Below, piece after piece: positions 26,724-33,944 of a stretch of 64,000 nucleotides of DNA (its first letter is position 1; every line of letters starts with the position of its first letter). The stretch is from NCBI GenBank assembly GCA_000403315.2, contig KE159636.1:711358-775357 (forward strand). The letters run 5' to 3'. Under the pieces are notes generated by a model, which was given only the letters and a program-made list of their open reading frames with translations, did no database searches and was not told the origin of the DNA. Both the position numbers and the translations under genes were made by a program. Source of the DNA: Lachnospiraceae bacterium A2 (GTDB lineage Bacteria > Bacillota > Clostridia > Lachnospirales > Lachnospiraceae).

Positions 26724-28592
26724 ATGGCGGTTGGGCAATATACAGAAAGCCTTACCTTAAAAGAAATGAAATGCACAATTGGTAAAAATCCATTTGGCTA
26801 TGTATTTCCGCAGGGTGATGTTTCAAGTGTAGATAAAGTGGAAAGGCTGCTTAAGAAGGCAGGCGGAAAACCCAGGGAATGTGCGCTGCCAGATTATTCC
26901 CAGGGAGGGACAGGGAGGGCAAGGCCGGAATATGTTATAACTTTTAATGATGATATCAATATAATTATAGTAGTTGAGTGTAAAAATACTGTTAAGAAGC
27001 ATTGCAGTGCTTCTATGGACAGGCCAAGCATGTTTGCCGTTGATGGTGTACTATATTATGCCAAATTTTTGAAGGAAGGATACCATGTAATAGCCATCGC
27101 TGTGAGTGGGACAACAACCCAAAACATGAAAGTAGACACATTTTACTGGATGCGGGGGCAGGAGAACTATACAACCCTGGAAAAAGCGAGGGATATTATT
27201 TTAGAACCTCAAAATTATATCGAATTAATCAAGGGAAACAAGCTGCGGAAAGCATATTCGCTGGACGGAATCCGTGACATTGCAATTGATATGCATAATT
27301 CGTTAAGGGAAATTAAGGTAACAGAGGCGCATAAACCGATTTTCATTGCAGGGGTATTGATTGCATTAAATGATGAGGACTTTTTGAAAAGCTATTCCAT
27401 GCTGACGTCTTATAAGTCAGTCATGCAGAACATCCAAAATGCTATAGAAAATGTCCTTATAGGCAGTGATATTAAAAGCAGCAGAATCAGTTACATAAAG
27501 CAAGTGTTCCATACCCTTCAGGATAATACAAAGTTTGCTGAAATCCCTTTAGGGCATGCAAGGTCCATTACCTGGTATATTGAACAGTTAGAACTAAAGA
27601 TTAAGCCAATGATGGATTATGCAGACAGCACAGTAGACGCTTTGGGAGTATTTTACCATGAGTTTATTAAATATTCTGGCGGTGATGGAAGTGGCTTGGG
27701 AATTGTCCTGACTCCTCAGCATCTGACAGAATTTATGTGTGATTTGGCTGGGGTCAATAAAAACAGCAGGGTAGTTGACATATGTTGTGGCTCCGGTTCT
27801 TTTTTAGTAACTGCTATGAGTAAAATGTTTCAGGGCGCAAATCCGAAGGAGGTAGAAAATATCCGTAAAAATGGGCTGTATGGGGTTGAATTTGACGACG
27901 GGCTCTATACATTGGCTGTTGCAAATATGATTATCCGTAAAGATGGCAAGTCCAACATTTATAAAGGGGATTGCTTCCATAAGGATATCACAGAGGAACT
28001 AAAAAGTAAGAACATAAATGTAGGGTTAATGAATCCTCCCTATTCCCAGAAAGATGTTGTTGAATTGGAATTTGTGGAACATTTGCTGGATGTCCTTGCA
28101 GTGGGCGGGACTGGCGTAGCAGTAGTCCCAATGAGCTGTGCAATCGGCACAAAATTTAAGGATGTCAGGGAGCGGCTGATGAAAAAGAATACGTTGAAGG
28201 CCGTGTTTTCCATGCCGGATGATATTTTTTACCCAACCGGGACAAATGTATGCGTGATGGTCTGGGCAGCGCATGTGCCCCATGACAGTACACAGGAAAC
28301 ATTTTTTGGATATTGTAAGAATGACGGGTTTGTGAAACGGAAAAAATTAGGAAGGGTTGACGCCTTTGGAACCTGGAAAAGCATTGAAAAAGAATGGTTA
28401 ACCTTATATCGGAATAGGGATGTTGCTGACGGTTTGTCTGCAAGGCATTGCGTCGGGCATAAGGATGAATGGCTGTGCGAAGCATATATGCAGACCGATT
28501 ACACAAAGTTAACACAGGAGGACTTCCAGCAGACAGTAAACGACTATCTGGCATATTTGGTAAAGAGTGGGGATGTAGATGAAACTGAGTGA
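26724..28592 (+). CDS. Fused endonuclease/N6-adenine DNA methyltransferase, BcgI A-subunit-like
   Basis: About 622 residues. The N-terminus carries a PD-(D/E)XK-type nuclease pattern (PEYVITFNDD with E69, then VVECK with E85 and K87). A helical linker follows, then the gamma-class adenine methylase: LTPQHLTEFM, SAM motif VVDICCGSGSF (about residue 350) and catalytic NPPY (about residue 436). Size and order match the A subunit of bipartite type IIB/IIG systems such as BcgI, which cut and methylate with one chain and use a separate specificity chain; the next gene supplies that. The frame runs upstream to 26532 through repeat sequence, but GGAGAG before ATG 26724 decides the start. It overlaps the next gene by 14 bases. 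It is AT-richer than its neighbours, suggesting acquisition. Confidence 0.85.
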   Translation: MAVGQYTESLTLKEMKCTIGKNPFGYVFPQGDVSSVDKVERLLKKAGGKPRECALPDYSQGGTGRARPEYVITFNDDINIIIVVECKNTVKKHCSASMDRPSMFAVDGVLYYAKFLKEGYHVIAIAVSGTTTQNMKVDTFYWMRGQENYTTLEKARDIILEPQNYIELIKGNKLRKAYSLDGIRDIAIDMHNSLREIKVTEAHKPIFIAGVLIALNDEDFLKSYSMLTSYKSVMQNIQNAIENVLIGSDIKSSRISYIKQVFHTLQDNTKFAEIPLGHARSITWYIEQLELKIKPMMDYADSTVDALGVFYHEFIKYSGGDGSGLGIVLTPQHLTEFMCDLAGVNKNSRVVDICCGSGSFLVTAMSKMFQGANPKEVENIRKNGLYGVEFDDGLYTLAVANMIIRKDGKSNIYKGDCFHKDITEELKSKNINVGLMNPPYSQKDVVELEFVEHLLDVLAVGGTGVAVVPMSCAIGTKFKDVRERLMKKNTLKAVFSMPDDIFYPTGTNVCVMVWAAHVPHDSTQETFFGYCKNDGFVKRKKLGRVDAFGTWKSIEKEWLTLYRNRDVADGLSARHCVGHKDEWLCEAYMQTDYTKLTQEDFQQTVNDYLAYLVKSGDVDETE

Positions 28593-29511
28593 TTTATTTG
28601 AAATAGAGTATCCTAGGACATTGGCATTAGCAGATATGGCGGTGAAAAAGAACGGGGTTAATTTTGTAAGCTCACAGGAAAAAAATAATGGTGTCGCCGC
28701 AAAGGTAGAGGAGTGTGAGGGCATTAAGAAATATCCTGCAGGGGTTATTACCGTTCCCTTGAAAGGGTCTGTGCTGATGGCCCATTTGCAGCCGGAACCA
28801 TGCTATGTGGCGCATCAAATAGCGGTATTGATGCCAAAGAAGCCTATGGCAAAGCAGGAAAAATTATTTTATTGCCTGTGCATACAAAAAAATGCATACA
28901 GATTTAATTATGGCAGGCAGGCGGATAAGACATTAAAAAATATGATAGTACCCGATACAGTGCCGGAATGGGTTAAGCAAACTGAAATAAAGCAAATTTC
29001 AACAAGGGCTGCAGGGCTTGTTGCTTCTGATATATCTGATATTGCGGAATGGGAAGGCTATACGATGGATTCCCTGTTTCGTTTTGCAAAAGGGAAACGG
29101 CTGGTCCGGGATGATATAGTTCCAGGGAATACAAATTTTTTAGGGGCAATTTGTGAGAATAATGGCGTCCGGGAAAAGATTGAAACAGATTTTGTATGGC
29201 AGCCAAATTGTATTACAGTAAATTATAACGGAAGTGTTGGGGAAGCATTTTATCAAGCGGAGCCATTTTGGGCGTCAGATGATGTGAATATTTTATATGC
29301 CAAAGATTTTTGGGAAATGAACAAATATAATGCAATGTTTCTCATAACAGTGATAAAAGCAAACAGCTACCGTTTTGGGTATGGCAGAAAATGGACGATT
29401 GAAAAAATGAAGGAAACCGTAATAAAATTGCCATGTTTGGCAGACGGGACGCCAGATTTTATATACATGGAGAATTATATAAAATCTTTGCGTTATAGCG
29501 ACAGAATTTAG
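28579..29511 (+). CDS. Specificity (S) subunit, BcgI B-like
   Basis: 310 residues with two target-recognition halves, each of the type I HsdS sort. The repeated pattern is KLSDLFEIEYPRTLAL ... YRFNYGRQADKTLKNMIVP in the first half and DSLFRFAKGKRLVRDD ... YRFGYGRKWTIEKMKETVIKLP in the second; the YRFxYGR...K..I.LP ends align well. This gives a bipartite asymmetric recognition site. It overlaps the methylase/nuclease gene by 14 bases. The size is close to BcgI B. No separate type I HsdR gene is present, which supports the single-chain nuclease interpretation. Confidence 0.85.
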   Translation: MKLSDLFEIEYPRTLALADMAVKKNGVNFVSSQEKNNGVAAKVEECEGIKKYPAGVITVPLKGSVLMAHLQPEPCYVAHQIAVLMPKKPMAKQEKLFYCLCIQKNAYRFNYGRQADKTLKNMIVPDTVPEWVKQTEIKQISTRAAGLVASDISDIAEWEGYTMDSLFRFAKGKRLVRDDIVPGNTNFLGAICENNGVREKIETDFVWQPNCITVNYNGSVGEAFYQAEPFWASDDVNILYAKDFWEMNKYNAMFLITVIKANSYRFGYGRKWTIEKMKETVIKLPCLADGTPDFIYMENYIKSLRYSDRI

Positions 29512-29520
29512 AAAAAACAG

Positions 29521-29549
29521 TTGAGAAAATCCCCCCCATGAAGTATGAT
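29521..29549 (+). promoter_or_regulatory. Sigma-A promoter of the phosphoglucomutase gene
   Basis: TTGAGA at 29521-29526 and TATGAT at 29544-29549 with a 17-base spacer, 10 bases after the specificity-subunit stop codon. Confidence 0.65.
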
Positions 29550-29622
29550 AGAGGTATCATGATAAAAAATACATGGGTTCTATTGGCAAGACGCCAGAGA
29601 ATGGAAAGCGAGGAGGATTAAT

Positions 29623-31356
29623 ATGGACTACAAAAAAATGTATCAGGAGTGGTTGGACAACCCCTATTTTGACGAAGCTACCAAGGCAGAGTTAAAAGGG
29701 ATTGCAACAGATGAGAAAGAGATAGAAGACCGTTTCTATATGGACCTGGAATTCGGCACCGCAGGGCTTAGGGGCGTAATCGGGGCAGGCACGAACCGCA
29801 TGAACATCTATACCGTGCGCAAGGCGACCCAGGGGCTTGCAAATTATATCGCATCCGTGAACGGGCAGGCAAAGGGCGTTGCAATTGCTTTTGACTCCCG
29901 CAGGATGTCGCCGGAATTTGCTGACGAAGCAGCGCTTTGCCTTGCAGCAAATGGGATTAAAGCTTATGTGTTTGAATCTTTAAGGCCCACGCCGGAGCTT
30001 TCCTATGCCGTCCGCAAATTAGGCTGCATTGCAGGGATTAACATTACGGCAAGCCACAACCCTCCAGAATACAATGGATATAAAGTGTACTGGGAAGACG
30101 GCGCCCAGATTACGCCGCCCCATGACAAAGGGATTATGGACGAGGTAAAGAAGGTAACGGATTATGCTGCCGTAAAAACCATGGATAAGGCAGAAGCCCA
30201 GAAGGCAGGCCTGTATGAAACCATTGGGAAAGAGATTGATGACGCATACATTGCAGAGCTTAAAAGCCTTGTGCTGCACCAGGACTGCATTGACGCAGTA
30301 GCAAAGGATATCAAGATCGTATATTCCCCCCTGCATGGGACAGGGAATATCCCGGTGCGCCGGGTGCTGAAAGAGCTGGGCTTTGAGCATGTGCACGTAG
30401 TGCCGGAACAGGAGCTCCCGGACGGGGAATTCCCCACGGTAAGCTACCCTAACCCAGAATCCGAAGAAGCATTCCAGTTAGGCCTGAAGCTGGGGAAGGA
30501 AGTGGACGCAGACTTAATCCTTGCCACTGACCCAGATGCAGACCGACTTGGGGTATATGTGAAAGATTCCAAGACGGGGGAATACCACAGCCTTACCGGA
30601 AACATGTCCGGCTGCTTAATCGGCGATTACGTAATCAGCCAGAGGAAAGAGAAAGAAGGGCTTCCGGAAGACGGTGCGTTTATCAAATCCATCGTTTCCA
30701 CCAACATGGCGGACGCCATTGCAAAGTACTATGGCATTGCCCTTGTGGAAGTGCTGACTGGCTTTAAGTTTATCGGCCAGAAGATTCTGGAATTTGAAAA
30801 CACTGGGAAAGGAACCTACCTCTTTGGCATGGAAGAAAGCTATGGCTGCCTGACCGGGACTTACGCAAGGGATAAGGACGCAGTAGTGGCTTCCATGGCG
30901 CTTTGCGAAGCAGCCGCTTACTACAAGACGAAAGACATGACCTTGTGGGACGCTATGCTGGCTATGTATGAGCGGTACGGCTACTACAAAGACGATGTAA
31001 AAGCCATTACCTTAAAGGGAATCGAAGGCTTAGAGAAGATTCAGGAAATTATGAATACCTTACGGGAAGATACCCCCAAGGAAATCGGCGGCTACCAAGT
31101 GGTTTCTGCAAGGGATTATAAGACAGACGCTATCAAGGACATGGCAACTGGCAGCGTAACCCCCACCGGGCTTCCGTCCTCCAACGTGCTTTACTATGAC
31201 TTGGAAGGCGACGCCTGGGTATGCGTAAGGCCATCCGGCACAGAGCCTAAGGTAAAATTCTACTATGGCGTGAAAGGTTCTTCTTTGGCAGATGCAGATG
31301 AAAAATCAGAAAAATTGGGCAAAGAAGTGCTTGCAATGATTGACAAGATGCTGTAA
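29623..31356 (+). CDS. Phospho-sugar mutase (phosphoglucomutase/phosphomannomutase)
   Basis: 577-residue alpha-D-phosphohexomutase that interconverts glucose 1- and 6-phosphate (and possibly mannose phosphates), feeding glycogen, cell-wall and exopolysaccharide sugars. All four domain signatures are present: substrate and phosphoserine loop ITASHNPPEYNGYK, metal loop DPDADRLGVYV, sugar-binding FGMEESYGCLTG, and phosphate-binding RPSGTEPKVKFYY. The length matches the Firmicute PgcA-like class (about 575). RBS GAGGAGG precedes the ATG. It has its own promoter, so it is independent of the adjacent RM genes. Confidence 0.95.
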   Translation: MDYKKMYQEWLDNPYFDEATKAELKGIATDEKEIEDRFYMDLEFGTAGLRGVIGAGTNRMNIYTVRKATQGLANYIASVNGQAKGVAIAFDSRRMSPEFADEAALCLAANGIKAYVFESLRPTPELSYAVRKLGCIAGINITASHNPPEYNGYKVYWEDGAQITPPHDKGIMDEVKKVTDYAAVKTMDKAEAQKAGLYETIGKEIDDAYIAELKSLVLHQDCIDAVAKDIKIVYSPLHGTGNIPVRRVLKELGFEHVHVVPEQELPDGEFPTVSYPNPESEEAFQLGLKLGKEVDADLILATDPDADRLGVYVKDSKTGEYHSLTGNMSGCLIGDYVISQRKEKEGLPEDGAFIKSIVSTNMADAIAKYYGIALVEVLTGFKFIGQKILEFENTGKGTYLFGMEESYGCLTGTYARDKDAVVASMALCEAAAYYKTKDMTLWDAMLAMYERYGYYKDDVKAITLKGIEGLEKIQEIMNTLREDTPKEIGGYQVVSARDYKTDAIKDMATGSVTPTGLPSSNVLYYDLEGDAWVCVRPSGTEPKVKFYYGVKGSSLADADEKSEKLGKEVLAMIDKML

Positions 31357-31422
31357 GGATAGAGGAATCCAGGGGACTGCAGCCTGCAAAAGAACAAAAT
31401 CCCTGTAAATGTGGAATTTTTC

Positions 31423-31451
31423 TTGACAAACAATATAAAAACAAGTATAAA
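31423..31451 (+). promoter_or_regulatory. Sigma-A promoter upstream of the HU gene
   Basis: Consensus TTGACA at 31423-31428, 17-base spacer, TATAAA at 31446-31451. The HU start codon is 318 bases downstream, so the transcript would have a long leader containing a family C repeat. The 412-bp gap contains these two features and no gene. Confidence 0.65.
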
Positions 31452-31480
31452 TATGTGTGTAGGTAATCTAGGCAGAGTAA

Positions 31481-31623
31481 TTTTATTCCCGCGAGCAATG
31501 AGCCAGGCAGCCGCGCTTGCGCGGACATTTGGCGAATGCCGCGAGAGTCAAATACCCCGCCCTTTGGGGCAGAAAGAACAAACCAGGGCATGCCCCGTAG
31601 CCTGCTGCGGGATATTTGACTCC
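31481..31623. repeat. 143-bp family C repeat (copy 1)
   Basis: Starts TTTTATTCCCGCGAGCAATG. Its second half is a hairpin (GAGTCAAATACCCC with a complementary GGGATATTTGACTC end). A full-length copy in inverse orientation is at 56976-57118, with about 85-90 percent identity by eye, and a fragment is at 13911-13956. It lies in the leader of the HU gene. Confidence 0.8.
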
Positions 31624-31768
31624 TGAGAGGCCAGATGCAGGTGCAGTACCGCCTGCCGGGAATGTGATTTCGGATATAGATAAAGGCTGAGCATGTTTGA
31701 TGGGTAGTTACTTTGATAGGATTAGATCCACAATAATTTTAGAGAGAATCCAGAGGAGGAATTTTGTC

Positions 31769-32044
31769 ATGAACAAAGCAGAATTAATCGCAGCAATGTC
31801 TGAGAAAGCAGAAATATCCAAAAAAGATGCAGAAAAGGCATTGAAGGCGTTTACAGATGTAGTAGCAGAAGAATTGAAAAAAGGGGAGAAAATCCAGTTA
31901 GTTGGGTTTGGTACCTTTGAAGTGACCGAGCGCGCAGCAAGGACCGGCAGGAACCCCCAGAGCGGCGAGGAAATGAATATCCCTGCTTCTAAGGCGCCTA
32001 AGTTTAAGGCAGGAAAGGCTTTAAAGGATTTGATTAACGCATAA
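31769..32044 (+). CDS. hup: DNA-binding protein HU
   Basis: 91-residue nucleoid protein that bends and compacts DNA as a dimer. The family pattern is complete: MNKAELIAAMSEKAEISKKD N-terminus, VGFGTFEVTERAARTGRNP (beta-arm with the intercalating proline region) and FKAGKALKDLIN at the end. ATG 31769 follows AGAGGAGGA; an in-frame extension to 31697 has no family similarity. This is the usual HU position upstream of rqcP in Clostridia. Confidence 0.97.
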   Translation: MNKAELIAAMSEKAEISKKDAEKALKAFTDVVAEELKKGEKIQLVGFGTFEVTERAARTGRNPQSGEEMNIPASKAPKFKAGKALKDLINA

Positions 32045-32062
32045 CAGGCTTATGCCATCCAA

Positions 32063-32164
32063 GGGGCTGTTGCAAAATACAGGGATTCTATTACATATGG
32101 TGAAACAAACGGTTGTGTACGCCATATGTTGTAGAAAATTCCTGTTTTGCAGCAGCCCTTTTTT
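32063..32164 (+). terminator. Long hairpin with T-run after HU
   Basis: GGGCTGTTGCAAAATACAGG at the left pairs with CCTGTTTTGCAGCAGCCC at the right, with further pairing around CATATGG/CCATATG, and is followed by TTTTTT at 32159-32164. It works as an intrinsic terminator on paper. The GGGCTGT ends recall the family D elements. Confidence 0.7.
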
Positions 32165-32234
32165 GGGAAATAGCCAGATGCCCCGCTGCAGCCGGCAGGG
32201 AATGGAAGAAAATAAGATAGGAAGGAAGAAAAAT

Positions 32235-32474
32235 ATGAGGCTTGATAAATATCTGAAAGTGTCCCGCTTGATTAAGCGCAGGACCGTGGCAAACGAAGCC
32301 TGCGACGCAGGGCGGGTATCCGTCAATGGGAAGGTAGCCAAGGCATCCCAGGACGTGAAAGCAGGGGACGTCATTGAGATTGGGTTCGGCACCAAGAACG
32401 TGAAAGTGGAAGTCCTTGCCGTGCAGGACACCAGCAAAAAAGAAGAAGCAAAAGAATTATTTAAGTACCTGTAA
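32235..32474 (+). CDS. rqcP: RqcP (YabO), S4-domain ribosome quality-control factor
   Basis: 79-residue S4 RNA-binding protein (MRLDKYLKVSRLIKRRTVAN, then GRVSVNGKVAKASQDVKAGD). In Bacillus, RqcP/YabO works with RqcH on stalled 50S subunits to add alanine tails to nascent chains. The start at ATG 32235 is set by GGAAGGAAG; the longer frame upstream runs through the terminator hairpin. The position between HU and yabP is the conserved one. Confidence 0.95.
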   Translation: MRLDKYLKVSRLIKRRTVANEACDAGRVSVNGKVAKASQDVKAGDVIEIGFGTKNVKVEVLAVQDTSKKEEAKELFKYL

Positions 32475-32479
32475 ATCAG

Positions 32480-32507
32480 GCATAAAACACCGCCTCCTTC
32501 ATATATT
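32480..32507 (+). promoter_or_regulatory. Sigma-E-like promoter of yabP-yabQ
   Basis: GCATAAA at 32480-32486, a 13-base spacer and CATATATT at 32500-32507 resemble the sigma-E consensus. yabP and yabQ are mother-cell (sigma-E) genes in Bacillus subtilis. A ribosome site AGGAGG then precedes yabP at 32555. Confidence 0.55.
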
Positions 32508-32554
32508 TAAAAAGGACATCCATAGGTCTTGGAACAATGGAAGGAGGTTTTGGT

Positions 32555-32839
32555 ATGGAAGAACGAGCGGCAGGAGGCAGCCATAAGATTGTAATATCCA
32601 ACCGGAAAAACGGGGTATTGAATGGTGTGATAGATGTGCTTTCCTTTGATGTAGGAGAAATTCTGTTAGAAACAGAACTGGGGATGCTGATGATAAAAGG
32701 GAACGACCTTCACGTAAACCGCCTGACACTGGAAAAAGGGGAAATCGACATCGAAGGGAAAATCGACAGTTTTACCTATTCTGATGTAAAGGCTTCCTCA
32801 AAGCAGGGCGAATCTTTCCTTGGGCGGCTGTTTAAGTAA
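32555..32839 (+). CDS. yabP: Sporulation protein YabP
   Basis: 94 residues; small YabP/YqfC-family protein (HKIVISNRKNGVLNGVIDVLS ... ILLETELGMLMIKGNDLHV). It is needed for normal sporulation in Bacillus, probably at the forespore outer membrane together with YabQ; the biochemical role is unknown. Start ATG 32555 lies 7 bases after AGGAGG; an ATG at 32537 in the same frame lacks a site. It overlaps yabQ by one base. Confidence 0.93.
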   Translation: MEERAAGGSHKIVISNRKNGVLNGVIDVLSFDVGEILLETELGMLMIKGNDLHVNRLTLEKGEIDIEGKIDSFTYSDVKASSKQGESFLGRLFK

Positions 32840-33312
32840 TGCAGGTAAGCACAGAGATTTTAAAGGAAACAGACGTCCTTCTGGCTTCATTCCTTACAGG
32901 GATGGCCCTTCTTCTGGTCTATGACCTGATCCGCATTATGAGGAGGTTAATCCCCCATAAATCCTGGGCCATGGGGGCGGAGGACCTGCTGTTTTGGGCT
33001 GGGAGCGCAATTGCCCTGTTTGCCATGCTGTACCGGGAGAACAGCGGGTATATCCGGGGATTTGCCATAGGCGGTGTCCTGGCCGGGATGCTGGCGTATA
33101 ACCTGCTGCTGAGCGCATGGGTGGTAAAGGGAAGTGTTTTTTTGCTGGAAAAGGCGCTGTTTTTGGCAAGCAGGCCGCTGGTTTGGACAGCCCGTTTGCT
33201 GAAAGGCCCGTTTGGGCGGCTGAAAAAGCTGCTGAAAAAAGTCCTGCGGTTTTTCAAAAAACAATTGAAAAAAATCTGGAAAGCAGTTAGAATGGGAGTG
33301 TGTAAGCTGTAA
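32839..33312 (+). CDS. yabQ: Spore cortex biosynthesis protein YabQ
   Basis: 157-residue membrane protein with about four hydrophobic helices in the first 110 residues and a very basic lysine-rich C-terminal tail. The fold and the position after yabP identify YabQ, which in Bacillus localises to the forespore membrane and is required for cortex formation. Translation is coupled to yabP (TAATG overlap). Confidence 0.9.
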   Translation: MQVSTEILKETDVLLASFLTGMALLLVYDLIRIMRRLIPHKSWAMGAEDLLFWAGSAIALFAMLYRENSGYIRGFAIGGVLAGMLAYNLLLSAWVVKGSVFLLEKALFLASRPLVWTARLLKGPFGRLKKLLKKVLRFFKKQLKKIWKAVRMGVCKL

Positions 33313-33343
33313 GGTATAAAATGCAAAGTGTGAGGGCAACGGA

Positions 33344-33694
33344 ATGGGAAAACGTGAAAGGGCGCGTAAGTCAAGCGCCGAAAGAACCAGGATGCGCAGG
33401 CGCAGCAAGCAGAATAAGTCCAGCATGGTCTGCATTTCCTTAATTGTACTGATGCTGGTAGGCGTCATGTCTGTCCAGATTGTTTCTGTTTATGGCAGGA
33501 ACCAATCTTACCAGGCACAGGAGGAGGAACTTCAGGCACAGTTGGAAACGGAGCAGTCGCGCCAGAAGGAACTGGAAGAATATAAGAAGTACGTGAACAC
33601 CAAGGAATACATAGAACAGGTTGCAAAGACAAAATTAGGGCTTGTTTATCCCAACGAAGTGATATACAAGGAAAAGGAAGACGCTGGGAAGTAG
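33344..33694 (+). CDS. divIC: Septum formation initiator DivIC/FtsB-like
   Basis: 116 residues: a basic cytoplasmic N-terminus (about 25 residues), one membrane helix (MVCISLIVLMLVGVMSVQIV), then a coiled coil (QAQEEELQAQLETEQSRQKEL) and a small C-terminal domain containing EYIEQVAKTKLGLVYPNEVI. This is the standard DivIC/FtsB layout. It acts in the divisome with FtsL and DivIB. It is followed by a strong terminator that ends the yabP-divIC unit. Confidence 0.9.
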   Translation: MGKRERARKSSAERTRMRRRSKQNKSSMVCISLIVLMLVGVMSVQIVSVYGRNQSYQAQEEELQAQLETEQSRQKELEEYKKYVNTKEYIEQVAKTKLGLVYPNEVIYKEKEDAGK

Positions 33695-33777
33695 CCCCAA
33701 ACCCCGTAAGGACAGGGGATGGCCGGGAACCTGCCGCCCTGGCGGTTTTGCCCCAGCCTGAATTTCTTAAAAAGCAT

Positions 33778-33824
33778 AAGCCCCTTAGAATCGCCATAAG
33801 CAGCGGTCCTAAGGGGCTTTTTGT
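33778..33824 (+). terminator. Intrinsic terminator after divIC
   Basis: AAGCCCCTTAG at 33778-33788 pairs perfectly with CTAAGGGGCTT ending at 33819, followed by TTT GTC. The stem is strong and sits well outside both coding regions. Confidence 0.85.
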
Positions 33825-33852
33825 CTAAAAGTTTTTGGAAACTTGCCTTTGG

Positions 33853-33886
33853 TTTGACAAACATTTCAGCCGCACCTTTTTATAAT
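33853..33886 (+). promoter_or_regulatory. spoIIE promoter with 21-bp spacing and Spo0A-box-like -35
   Basis: TTGACA at 33854-33859 and TATAAT at 33881-33886 are consensus sigma-A hexamers but are 21 bases apart. Bacillus subtilis spoIIE has the same unusual 21-bp spacing and needs Spo0A. TTTGACA at 33853-33859 is one base off the complement of the 0A box (TGTCGAA). It therefore probably responds to phosphorylated Spo0A. Confidence 0.7.
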
Positions 33887-33944
33887 AACTCCTGCACGTC
33901 CGGCAAAGAAACTGGGGAAGCCGGGCAGAAAAGGAGGATAGGAT

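Noticed and set aside
31411..31626. Small protein containing MSQAAALAR encoded in family C repeats
   Set aside because: The frame is open in both full copies, but differences between copies are not concentrated at third codon positions (many are replacements) and no ribosome site precedes it; treated as repeat, not gene.
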